From assembly GCA_037447655.1 (NCBI GenBank), contig JBBHKE010001404.1:62001-126000 (forward strand): a stretch of DNA of 64,000 nucleotides, written 5' to 3'. Both the position numbers and the translations under genes were made by a program. The notes under the pieces were generated by a model. It worked only from the letters and a program-made list of their open reading frames with translations, did no database searches and was not told the DNA's origin. Numbering within the stretch: the stretch's first letter is position 1; the number at the start of each line of letters is the position of its first letter. Source of the DNA: Zygnema cylindricum (taxonomy: Eukaryota; Streptophyta; Zygnematophyceae; Zygnematales; Zygnemataceae). Shown piece by piece: positions 46,070 to 57,200 of this stretch.

Positions 46070-46995
46070 TCGTACATAAAAAGAAGTAACAACGCCAGCG
46101 GAAAATCCGGGGGGAATGCCAATGGTAATGGAGAAACTTCCGTGAAAGTACCTGTGCTTGCTCTTCCACATGGAGGCTGCGGGCATAGAAAAGAGATATA
46201 CAAGGAAAACCACAAAAAGTTAGTTAGGTAGCTCAGAATGAATAACCAAAAAGGACAAAAAACAGCCGACATTTCCAAAAAATATCAAACTTCCACCAGA
46301 GGCAATCGCCAAATTTCAGTAAAAAGTGAGGGGCAAAAAATAAAATAAAGAGTTTTCAGCAAAAAAAACTTGAAAAAATAAGAAAAATAGAAAAAAAAAA
46401 ACAAAAAAAACAAATTGTCTCAAAAAAATAACAGCTGACTGAAGAAAATGACAGAATTTCACTCGATCCACTAAAAAAATTCAGTAAATTTCAGTAACGA
46501 TAATGACTCCCAAAAAAAAAAAAAAAAAAAAAGGCATTACCCCCCCAAAAGAAAAAACAGTCCAGCTCCCCATATCTTCCAAAAACACCAAAAAAAAAAT
46601 GGAGAGGGGTGGAGGGAGAGGGAGGGAGAAGGAAGGAGAAGAACATCCAAACAAAGGAGACAAAGAGAAAAACAATCAAAGCAAACGAAGGAAATAAACA
46701 AAAAAAAGCTAAAAAAAAACAAAAAAAACAAAATTATAAAAAAACGGAAATTGAGCAGAAAAAGACAAAAATTAATAAAAAAAAGGGATCGATCCGTACA
46801 GGCATCCGATTTTAATCTCAGCGCCAAACTATTATTTTGCGGAAAAATATCATAGATCCCCGCCTGTCCGTATGGCGTAATCAGATCCGTGATCTTCTGA
46901 GGGGACTGAGCCAGTACGGCACCCAGAAACGACAAAACTACCACACTAAATAAAGCCGCCATGGAGGGCAGCCTCGAGAGGAGGACAGCCGCCAT
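42361..46995 (-). CDS. xyloglucan endotransglucosylase/hydrolase-like protein (GH16), five exons
   Basis: Exons on the minus strand: 46995-46800, 46176-46076, 43643-43447, 43195-43042 and 42633-42361. All junctions are GT-AG (donors GTACGG, GTACGA, GTAAGG, GTGAGT) and the phases fit, giving 306 residues. Residues 1-29 form a signal peptide (hydrophobic LFSVVVLSFLGAVLA). Exon 2 matches the family around KSKHRYFHGSF and PPGFSAGVVTSFY. Exon 3 carries the GH16 catalytic motif NDEVDFELLG, with E111 nucleophile, D113 and E115 acid/base. Exon 4 has WLVDKIPIRQ and SLWDGSQWATR. The family cuts and religates xyloglucan in the cell wall. Unusual: a 34-residue Pro/Lys-rich tail (273-306), no YDYC near the C-terminus, no N-glycosylation site right after the catalytic motif, and a 2.4-kb intron 2 filled by a CT satellite. 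The start ATG has good context (GCCATGG). Exon 5 assignment is less certain than exons 1-4. Specificity cannot be told from sequence. Confidence 0.88.
44160..46070. repeat. 1.9-kb GA/CT satellite in intron 2 of the XTH gene
   Basis: Units of about 35-45 bp such as GAAGAGAGAAGACCGGGAAG plus GAGAAGGTA and (GA)n repeat throughout. A higher-order period of about 782 bp is visible (GACTGGGGAAG at 44371 and 45153, with matching order of unit variants after each). On the gene strand it is a long polypyrimidine tract. Two frames stay open for 380-608 codons purely because of the repeat. Confidence 0.95.
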
Positions 46996-47660
46996 GGCTC
47001 CCCTTCCCCTCTCTCTCTCCCTGCAATAAAATACGCACTATACCTTAGGAAACTAAAGGCTCTGCTTTTGATTTTCCCCGAAAGGGATTCGGAGATTTAT
47101 AGCGGCAGAAAAGTCGGTGTACTTTTTTTTCTTTTTTTTCCCCCCCGATCCGTACAGTTTTTTTTTCGTACTTCCGTATTTTAATTTTTCTTTTAAATTC
47201 GCCCTGTGGACTTTTCCTCCGTTTCTTTCGAGAATCTGCGCGCCAAAGACGAGGATTTGTCGTTTAGCGCACAGGCGCATTAGCTGCCTCCGTACGGTAC
47301 AGTAGGTCAGTGCAGTTAATACGCGTGCGAGGAACGGCAGAGATTCGATCTGTGTCATCCGTACAAATTTTTCGAGATTGACCATTTTGCGGCGATGAGC
47401 GGGAACCGCGATGACGTAACAGCGAATCCGTACGGACGGATGGAGGGAAACACTGTATCTACCTGAAACCGCTTTTTTGTCGCGACTTGCTTTCTTTCGG
47501 CCTTTCCTGTTTCATAAATTTTAATTTTTTTTCGGCGAGGAGTCCAGTGGATGTGGATAGTGTGGGTACACTTTGACACGTGGCTATATGCGGTACAGGA
47601 CTGTAGATGTACGGAGAAAGGAAAGAAAATAGGACTTTATGAAGAAAGACGGTAGTAAAG
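46996..47660. other. 5' flank of the XTH gene
   Basis: The minus strand just upstream of the ATG is GA-rich (GGGAGAGAGAGAGGGGAAGG). A TTTTATTGCAG at about 47020-47030 could be an acceptor of a leader intron or an AT-rich promoter element. No clear TATA box can be fixed and no other gene is supported. Confidence 0.4.
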
Positions 47661-47667
47661 TACAGTA

Positions 47668-48208
47668 CACCGTGTATCGCTATTAGTGTTACAAAAAACA
47701 TCTTACTATTTTCGCCATTTAAAACATCTTTTCTCCGTACACACATGTCCGATTTTTGATTTGAGACCGCCAATCGGAAGCTGAGAATGTTAACTTTCAA
47801 TTTCTACCGTCAGATCCGAAATCCGATATGTGTGTACGGAGAAAGGTGTTTTAAGTTGCAAAAAAAACATTAATGCTAATCATAGTTCAAAAGTAGGCGT
47901 TTTAATGGTAGGCCTTTGGTCGGCGCCTTTGTCGTAAGTTGTGTTATGGGCTTTTCATGTGATCTTCTTAGATCGCTACTTTGATCAGCGACCGTCCGAT
48001 CGTCCGAATCTGATGGTGTACATAAAAATTTTTGGTCCGAATGTTTTAATTGGTCCAATATTTGGTCTGAATGTTTTTATTGGTCCGAATAAGTCCGAAT
48101 ACAATATGGGTCTTAAGGTCATATTGTATGTTTTGCATACAATAGGCATATTGTATGGGCCTACTTTCACCTACTTTTGAACTATGATGCTAATAGTGAT
48201 TCGCGGTG
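47668..48208. mobile_element. T-family MITE interrupted by a hAT-A element, TSD TA
   Basis: Ends CACCGTGTATCGCTATTAG and CTAATAGTGATTCGCGGTG flanked by TA (47666-47667, 48209-48210). Similarity may extend to TACAG outside. Native length without the insert is about 227 bp; the interior matches the T elements at 25629 and 48740. Confidence 0.85.
47881..48186. mobile_element. hAT-A copy (306 bp), TSD ATGCTAAT
   Basis: Ends CATAGTTCAAAAGTAGG and CCTACTTTTGAACTATG. ATGCTAAT occurs at 47873-47880 and again at 48187-48194, and removing one copy plus the element restores the T terminus. This fixes the 8-bp duplication size for the family. Confidence 0.95.
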
Positions 48209-48496
48209 TACTGTAGTGAACCTAATGAGTACATGGGAGCCAAGAAAAATAAAAAGATAAAAGAAAGGGTACGGTTTCCGTACTGTAATTGAGCGATTGG
48301 ATTATAAGAGTTTGTAAGAGTACGGACCGAGGAAGCTGACGAATTAGGGGTTGTTAAAAACATTGGAATCGTGAGGTGGCGCGAAATAAGTCGGTCAAAC
48401 TAGGTCCCATCCACGCTCGAAAACGAGTAAACGTATTTAAACATAATAAATAAACGAATTTAATATATATTTAGTACGTTTAGATGTAGATAACTA

Positions 48497-48695
48497 CACC
48501 TTGAATCGTTATTAGCATACAGAAATTATTAGTGTAAAGAAAAAAATAGCGTCATTCATTCTAATTTAGGGCTAGGAGACGTGGCAGATTATGGTCCACG
48601 TCCCTAAATAGTGTGATTTATTATATTTAAGGTATCAATGTCAAAATTTTAGGGTGCCGATATAGCGTACATAAGGCTAATGACGATTCACGGTA
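48497..48695. mobile_element. T-family MITE (199 bp)
   Basis: Left terminus CACCTTGAATCGTTATTAGC after TA; right terminus GCTAATGACGATTCACGGTA before TA. The interior is the inverted counterpart of 18112-18269. Confidence 0.8.
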
Positions 48696-48739
48696 TACTG
48701 TACATAATTCATTGTAGATATTTATATGTTTATATGTAT

Positions 48740-48960
48740 AAAACAACCGTGAATCGTAATTAACGTTAATATTTTTTTCGGCACTGAAAACATATTATAT
48801 CCGTACACATTTATCCAATTTTCAATTTATGACCGCCATCCGTAGGTTGAGAATATTTGCTTTCAATCGCAACCGTCAAATCCACAATCCGACATGTGTG
48901 TACGGAGATATGATATTTTAAGAGAAAAAAACATCAGCTCTAACTACGGTTCATGGTTGT
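48740..48960. mobile_element. T-family MITE (about 215 bp)
   Basis: Left AACAACCGTGAATCGTAATT and right inverse AACTACGGTTCATGGTTGT. The interior aligns with 25629-26062 minus its insertion. Exact borders are uncertain by a few bases. Confidence 0.75.
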
Positions 48961-49822
48961 TAGATGTGTATAGTTCATTATTTTTAAATATGAATAAATA
49001 TGTACAGTAGTACGTGGGAGTTTTTTTCGTCTTCTTATTTTTGGCTATTTCGTCAGCTTGTAAACCCTGGATACGTAACTGACTAACTGTATTCATTTCT
49101 TTGTATGCGTTTCCCGTTGAAGTACAAGAGTTGTAAATTGACTAAATTCCATTCCCGGAGGATTCAACTTGTCGGTGCTCGTACGAAGAATCTAAGTACG
49201 ATCCTCAAAAGGACAAAATACAAGACAATGAACGCTTTCGTCGGTGCGGACGGTGGTAACGAACCTACACGCCACGAGTAAGTACGCACTACAGCCTGTC
49301 ATATCGTGCCACGTTTAGATTCACTTCACGACAGCCTGGTTAGTTTCGGCTGAGTTATGAAGGCATCACTTAAGATTTTCTGTCCACAATTGTCAGAGAC
49401 ACGCGTGGATATTACACAGCCGTTCGATACAGCCCTCAACCAAACGTAATTAATGTAGAATCTACGAAACAAAAGTGTCCGAAGTAAAATCAAAATCTAA
49501 AGATTCTTGTTTTCTTCTGACGGACGAATCTTTGTCCTCCACGAGTCATCGAAGGTCGTTCAGGACGTCTGTACGACCGAAAGAGCTCGTGGATTGTCGG
49601 TTCTGGACTGTACAAAAAAAGTTGGGAGGATTTGTCGCCTATCTGGCGGTTGTACCGTAATCCTTGCGCGTGATTTAAGGTAATCTTTTGAAGATTCTAT
49701 ACTTTATTTCTCCGCTTTACCGTACCGTAACATCCACCCAAACGGTTCGTACAGTAATGAAGTACGGCCGAAACCGCCTAGCTGAGCCTATTTTTTGGCA
49801 GTTCCGTTCCGCATTTTCGCTA
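48961..49822. other. intergenic, nothing recognised
   Basis: AT-rich with CGTACG words. The 61-residue frame at 49475-49660 has no recognisable motif. Confidence 0.55.
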
Positions 49823-50039
49823 CACCGCCAATCGCTATTAGCGTGTAGGTTTGATTACCGTATACTATTATTTAGCGTGGTGTACGCTAATTGGGAATTT
49901 GGAAATTTTGGAAGAAATCGATTACTCTAATTAGGAATTAGGGCTTTTTTTAAATAGTGTGGATAATTCTATTTGAGAATAAAAACAGAAAAAAGCGGGA
50001 CGGGATTAGCGTACACAACGCTAATAGCGATTGGCGGCG
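49823..50039. mobile_element. T-family MITE (217 bp), TSD TA
   Basis: Ends CACCGCCAATCGCTATTAGC and inverse GCTAATAGCGATTGGCGGCG, flanked by TA (49821-49822, 50040-50041). It contains TTAAATAGTGTGG, a word recurring in several T elements. Confidence 0.88.
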
Positions 50040-50272
50040 TAGAGGTTCAAGCCGTCGGTTTGATCGATTTACAAACCGCTTCGTTCGGTTTGACCACACC
50101 AAATCTGGTTTTGGCCGGCCGAGATTGTTCGCCGGTACGCTACAACAATATTCAAATGTACGCCAGCTAAGATTCACCCTATGAACTGAAAAGGGGCCTA
50201 GCCTAAAACAATGGATTCGAAAATAGTGATGCTCCAACTTCCGAAAAAATAAAATGAGTCGATGGTTCAATG

Positions 50273-50577
50273 CATAGTTCAAAAGTAGGTGAAAATAGGC
50301 CCATACAATATGCCTATTGTATGCAAAACATACAATATGACCCCAAGACCCATATTGTATTCGGACCTATTCGGACCAATTAAACATTCGGACCAAAAAT
50401 TGGACCAACTAAAACATTTCGACCAAAAATATATACTTACACCGTCAGATTCGGACGATTGGACGGTCGCTGATCAAAGTAGCGATCTAAGAAGATCACA
50501 TGAAAAGTCCGTAACACAACTTACGATAAAGGGGCCGACCAAAGGCCTACCATAAAAACGCCTACTTTTGAACTATA
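50273..50577. mobile_element. hAT-A copy (305 bp), TSD GTTCAATG
   Basis: Ends CATAGTTCAAAAGTAGG and CCTACTTTTGAACTATA. GTTCAATG flanks it at 50265-50272 and 50578-50585. Orientation is opposite to the 47881 copy. Confidence 0.95.
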
Positions 50578-50585
50578 GTTCAATG

Positions 50586-53212
50586 GGCCTTTTCGAAAGG
50601 CCGAAGGTACAAATTCGTTTTTATCCAACTCATAGTCAATCGGTTCATTGTTGAAGCAGGTTCAAGTCACTCAAATAAAAGTGTTTGAGAGTCCGATGAT
50701 GGCAATTAAAAGAAAATGTAAACGTATTGTGACTAAGAGGAGGTGAATCGTACGATAATGTGGAGGACATACAATCAATGAGGGGTATTCACAATTCAAC
50801 AAGGCTAGGAATGTGTAACAAGCAATGTTTTATGTCAAATAAATAGAAACGATTGAACAACGTACAAGAGGATGGCATGTCTACAAAGGTACTATTGTAA
50901 TCAAGTTCAATGATAAAAAATATTTTTCCTATCATGGTCATAGTAACATATAAATATATGCAATATGAAATGGGACTTCCGACGGGTAAGATAAATGTCA
51001 ACATTAAGTGTGCCAACTATACTCTATGGCATACCCACAGAGTATATAGTTTATTATAAGTTAAACATGAGATATGATAACAATGCACACAATAAATTCC
51101 TCAAACGCACCATGTATGTACAAGTAATATGCAATATTTCGAAAACATCATGTCGAGATTCGTTAAGCTTACCAAACACTTTATGAGTCGTGTGGAATTT
51201 GAAAGTTTTAAGGGTTAAGTCGATTTTGCACAATCGAACTTGGTTTGGACATGAATCTCAAGTAAGATTTTGAAATGATGTTTCTCTTTTGTTCCAACCG
51301 AACATGGCATTATCCAAGTTGTCACCCACCTTAAGAAAAAGATGCCTAACCGAACTTATTAGGTGTCGTTAGTGTTGCGTTTTCACTTTCAACCCCAACT
51401 AAAAAACTAGTCATATAAATCAATATTTTTATGTACACCTAAGAAAAAATACACTTCATGCAAATATTGTATTTTTTCGTCAATTATTGGTGACAATCCT
51501 TTATTTTCTACACGAATGCATTCATTTTGGTTGAGTTTGAGATTGGAAATAATACATCGTAATAATTGATATGTAACTAAATTTTTGAGTGATGAGAATA
51601 ATTGTTGCAACTCGATGGAAAAATTAACACACATGAATGTACAAATTTGTGCAAACGTATGTATAACTATGTATTTTCTCAAACGCTCAACATATGTGTG
51701 GCTTTATCTTTAAGTATACCCTCACAAACAACTAAATTGTTTCACGTGTATATGTGTACTTATCTGACGAAACATAAAATGACGCTGAAAAAAAAAGAAT
51801 AATTTGTTACAAATTGAGGGTATATTTGTAAATAACAAGTTGAAAAACTACTTTGGTGTTTTTTCGTCGGTAAATGTTCCAATTTTGGAAATAAAGGTAG
51901 AGAAAACAATCATATATTCAAAAGTTTGTTAAAAAGGTGTTACCACAACAAAGATGGAATTCTAACTCACACAAATTATAGCATATTGTGTATTTCTCAG
52001 GGCATAAAAGGCACGTATTTTAAATTTAGTGAATAACTAGTGAGAATGTGAGATGTACACTATTTATCGATATAAGATGTTTGAAACATTTTAATCGATC
52101 GATGTTTTTTCTATGGTACTTTTTGTACCTCTTGTTGTGAATTTAAAATTACGTATTACATTTCGTTTTTAAATACAAACATAGTTTGTAATATAATTAT
52201 GTTAATAATATATGTTACTAGTATCATGTAAATGGTGTTACTAGTTGGCGATCATAGTAATAGTAAAAAACGTTTTACACATTATGCAAATTGCATGTAC
52301 AATTTTCATGATTTTTTACTAACAGCGTTTGTTATAACGTACTTAGAATTACTCTTATGTTGGTCAATCTTTTTGAAAAGTTCGTGGAAGTGACATCTTT
52401 CTTCGCGGAGTTGATTAAAATAATATCACGTGGGAGTGAGGATATAGGGCGACGCAACAGTGAGTTAGCTAGCAACAGTTGTGTTGTATTGAAATGTGCA
52501 CGCATGCATTTTACGCGTGTCTAATGTTAAAAAACAAAAAGTCATCGCTTAAACTCATGACATTTATAGACGTGATATGATTTTTTCACAGTATAAACGT
52601 TATACTTTGCAATATTTTTTACGCTCATGTCATTATGGGCGCCATGTTTATTCGTGACACCAACAACTTAAGTGATTTTATAACTTTACACCATTGTTTT
52701 TTTTGTTTCTTTTTTAAAATTGTCATCGAGTTTTGAGCAGAGCTATATATTTTCATGGCTCATTTTGTCATTGTAAATTTGTCGTGATTAACTCCAAAAA
52801 AGATGGTAAGAGGTAATGGTGAAGGGAGAGGGAGAGGGAAAGTTTTACAAATGATACTGGGATTCGAGACCTTTGCAATTTCATTTCCGTACATGGAAAT
52901 TAATTCGTTTTACTTTCTATCATACTAAAGTGTTAAACTCGTGTGAAACTTCCGAACTAGTTTGTATTGGCTGATTAGGTGTTGAATTATTTTAAAATGG
53001 CCCCCGAGTTGTTGATGTTTAAGTTTTTTAGATGAATTCGCTTGACATGACAATACTTAAGAAAAACGGGGAAGTTTACTGCATTGTGAAGTTTCAAGGT
53101 GATGTAGATTCTGCTTTAGTTTGTACACTTTATTATTAAGGTAAAAAATATGTTGGTTTGTCATTAATTTATTTTGTTCTTTCCCGATACGACATAAAAA
53201 AAACCTACACGG
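50586..53212. other. 2.6-kb AT-rich intergenic block
   Basis: No coding region with a known motif, no array and no transposon ends were found. A short GAGAGGGAGAGGGA tract is at about 52825-52840. Confidence 0.6.
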
Positions 53213-53217
53213 ACACA

Positions 53218-54254
53218 TGTTGAAATTTATAGATTTATAGAGTATTTTCTAGGTTTAAATATGTTTTTTTAAAAGAAAAAGAAAAAGGACGGACAGCCTG
53301 CCTCCACCTCCGCTCTCTAGCTCCCATACTTGTTGTAGTCACTGAAGGTAAGAGAGAGAGGTTGATCCATGGTTGCCTTAGTTCAACAAAAAACTATTTT
53401 TAGTAGGTTACTAAAAATATACTTGACGGACCAGAGATTTGATCCCGGTACATGCGGTTCGTCAAGTTAACCGGTAGCGGTCAGCTTTATCCTAAATAGA
53501 CTAGGACCAATGCTAAGTGCTATGGTATGTGATAGATATATATTTAGTTCGAGTGGATAAAATTCATTTAACTAGAACTGTATACGGCGTACATAGATTC
53601 AGTTTTATAAGGTACGTCGTACGACGTTAATTCAAAACGGATACCACGCATTTTATTTCGACATCGGAACAAATGTCTCGCAAGTATTTATTACGGCTAA
53701 GATTGCGTTTCGCATAATCCAACGGCGCACATCATCGCCGAAATCCTGGAGTGGTCACTTTGGCGTTTTGTGACGTGGCATGACCTGGAGCCACGTGGAG
53801 AGATGACATTCGGTCATAGGAATTCCGAGGAACGTACGGACGAGTGAAAAGCGGACACGCGTCCACTTAATAGCCTTGTCGTACAAAGGCCGTACAAAAG
53901 GTACATCGGCAGTAGTACCATTTTTGTACGATACAATAATCTGATTGGTTCGTACTTCAGTAGATAGGAGTTATTAGAGAGAATCAAGACTTAGAAAATT
54001 TTGGTAGGTATCACCTCTCCCTTTGAGAGTTTGTACAAATTGGCATTTTTACTGCCTCATAACTTATCGCCTGGTTGGCCGTTTTCAGTGATTCTTTTTG
54101 CTACGGACTCAGGGGAGTCTAGGCTGCACAGGGGTGCAGTCAAATTGTCAGTTTGCATTTTTGGGCAGCAGTGGTTGTGGCTTAAAGTGGGTTAGTTAAA
54201 TACTATCTAGAGGCTTCTTGTATTCTGTAGTCCAATGGAGGACACAAAATTGCA
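53218..54254 (+). repeat. 5' LTR of Copia-3 (1,037 bp)
   Basis: About 15 differences from the 3' LTR were counted by eye, near 98.6% identity. It includes, on the minus strand at about 53440-53505, a tRNA-like text ending GGGATCAAATCTC that resembles a B box. Confidence 0.95.
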
Positions 54255-54258
54255 GGTT

Positions 54259-57200
54259 ATGGGCCCACCCTCTAGGGTGCCCACCTTCAATGGATCTGGG
54301 TTCATCTATTGGGAAGCCATGCTGATAGGAGCGTTGTGTGAAAAACGATACTGGGGTATCGTCAGTTGACAAGTGAAACGTCCACTTTCGGGAACTCCAC
54401 CACAATTTGGGGGAGTAAGGTTTTTTGCAACAACGGCTGCCTCAGCCGAGGAGGCAGATGATGGGGACAGCAGTGTGTCTGAAAAGGAGAAAGGGAAGGA
54501 GACACCCCTCACTCCTGTTGCCACAGTATCGGGAGCGGCGACCGTGAAGACCGTGGAGAACGATACTCAAATGTGGGAGGATGTAAACATGGCTGCCAAG
54601 AACTTCATTCTGAGGCACCTCACTCAAGGTTTGGCCACTCCTCATCTTCACATTTACAAGGCTGAGGAGTTGTGGGAGAGTTTGGTGGAGATTTATAAAG
54701 CTATGACTATTCAGGAGCTCCAGTTGGGTGAGCAAAAGCTATTGAGTTATACCTATAAAGGAGGAAAGATGTTAGATTACTGTAATGATCTTTCTTGTTT
54801 GTATATAGAAATGGAAAGTGCCGGGTGGACAGGTACAATGAAAATGAAAGTTAACACCCTTATCATGAAATTACCAGATGAGTTTGAAAACATAGTGTAC
54901 CGAGTACAAGGAATGCCTGATAGTTCATGGAAATGGAACATAGTAGTCAGGATGATACTTGTGCAGGAAAACACAATGGAGATTAGGAGAGGAGGAAAGA
55001 GCATTCAAGCTCTAGCAGCACGAGGGGACCAATGGGGGAAGGACCCGAAGAAACCTTATAGAGGGGAAAGAGATCATTCTGGGGGACAGAGGCCCCCAAA
55101 GGGTCTTTGTCATTATTGCAAAAAGCTGGGACACTTTATTGCAGATTGTGTGAAGCTATCAAAACTGAGGCTCCAAGAGAACCGTGGAGGGGGTTCTTTC
55201 GGAGGGAAGAAAAAGACACTTGTGGTTACAAAAGTGTCAGGAGAAACCGAGGATGAGTCCTCTGAGGAAGATGGGGAACTGATTCTTGGCGAGAGTCTGG
55301 AGGAGAAGGATATTCCTCAAAGGCAGAAGTGTGCCCTTGGAGCAATCCGGGAAGCTCCACAGGAAAGATGGATCATCGACTCAGGTGCATCCATGCATAT
55401 GTGTCGTGATAAAGAACTCTTCACTAAGTTAAGAAAGATTCCTACTGTAGAGATAGAGTATGGGGATGGGAGAGTGGCTACTATAGATCTAGTGGGATCA
55501 GTAGATGTGAAAGTCTTAGTGGAGGGTAAGACTTCCATACTTACATTCTCAGATGTACTTTACATTCCTCAGCTGAGTAAAAATCTTGTCTCTACGTCTG
55601 TGTTAGATGACAAAGAGTTTGATACTTTCACTAGAAAGGGAGTCTTTACAGCTAAGTATCGAGATGAAGTTTACTTTACAGCAGATAAGGGTAGCCAAGG
55701 AATGTTTAGGCTTAACTTGAGTAATGAAAAGAAGAATGCTTACTATGTTGGTGTTCCTAAGGTGATGATTTGGCATAAGCGGTTGGGGCATGTGCATTTT
55801 GATAGGTTAAGGGAAATGAAAAAGCTTGGGGGAGTAGATGGCATTCAGTTTGGGGATAATGAAATGATGGATGATTGTAGTGGTTGTGCTCAAGGTAAGG
55901 TTCACAGACTTCCCTTTCCCAAAGCCGCCACATATAGAGGTGAAAAAGTGTTACATTTGGTCCACACAGACATTTGGGGACCTGCAAAAGTACCTTCGGT
56001 TGGAGGAAAGAGGTTTATGATGACAATAACTGATGATTGGTCCACATACTCTAGAGTCTACTTTCTGAAAAATAAGTCTGAAGCATCAACTTACTTCAAA
56101 GAATATAAAGCATGGAGTGAGAAGTTGCATGAAACCCCTATTAAGGGGATAAGGAGTGATAATGGGGGGAATACACCTCTAACCAATTTGAGGAATATCT
56201 GAGAGATGAGGGAGTGAACACCAGAAAACTGTACCATATAACCCGGAACAAAATGGGGTAGCTGAAAGGTTGAATAGAACACTAGGAGATAGTGCATGCA
56301 GTATGTTGGCAGACAAGAAAATAGGAAAGAGATTTTGGGCAGAGGCAATGAACTGTGTCAACTATATTAAAAGTAGAGTCCTTACCTCAGCTGTAAAGGG
56401 AGTGACACCTTATGAGAGATGGGTTGGAAGGAAACCCGATATCTCACACCTTAAAGTATTTGGTAGCCAAGTTTACAGTCTTGACACTGATAGGAAAAAC
56501 TGGAAACTAGATGCAAAGGGAAAACCTGGATACTTTGTGGGATATAAGGAGGATGTTAAAGGATATAGAGTCTATGACTTAGCAAAGAAAGATATCATTC
56601 TGGTCAAACACTTAGTTGTCATGGATGAAGGGAAGTCATTTGACCCCTTCAAATATACAAAGAAGATAAAGATCAGATTTGAGTCCCAAAGTGAGGAGAA
56701 CTCGGTTGTCCCCGACAGGGACATGGGTGACATCGTGATTACAGATTCAAGGGAGATCGAAGATACAGGAGACTCACCGGAAACCTCACATACTCCCATG
56801 GACTTCGAGGAGATAGAAGAAGCGGGACAAGAACCGGTTTCCATGGACAGGGGAGCCGATGAGACAATGAGAAGAAATCCAAGACTTCCATCCATTCAAG
56901 CTTCGGAGTTTGAGGGAGGAAGGAGGAGCAGCAAAAGGATACATGAAAAACAAGTTGCTCATAAGGTAACTAAGCTATCTCACCCTGATGAGCCTCAGTC
57001 TTACTTAGAGGCAGTGAATAGTCCAAAGAAAGAAAGATGGATTAGAGCCATAAATGATGAGATGGCATCTATCATGGAAGCAAATACTTGGGAACTAGCG
57101 GATTGCCCTCCAGACAGAAAACCTATTGGATGTAAATGGGTATTTAAACTAAAACTGAACCCAGATAATATAATTGAGAGGTATAAGGCTCGATTGGTAA

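Noticed and set aside
44387-46213. 608-codon and 378-codon open frames over the GA/CT satellite
   Set aside because: They consist of Ser/Leu/Phe repeats dictated by the microsatellite. Only the first codons coincide with exon 2 of the XTH gene, and a good donor site at 46075 ends that exon.
53430-53510. tRNA-like text in the Copia-3 LTR (and in its twin near 58800)
   Set aside because: Only the B-box-like part is convincing; no cloverleaf could be formed, so it is not listed as an RNA gene.
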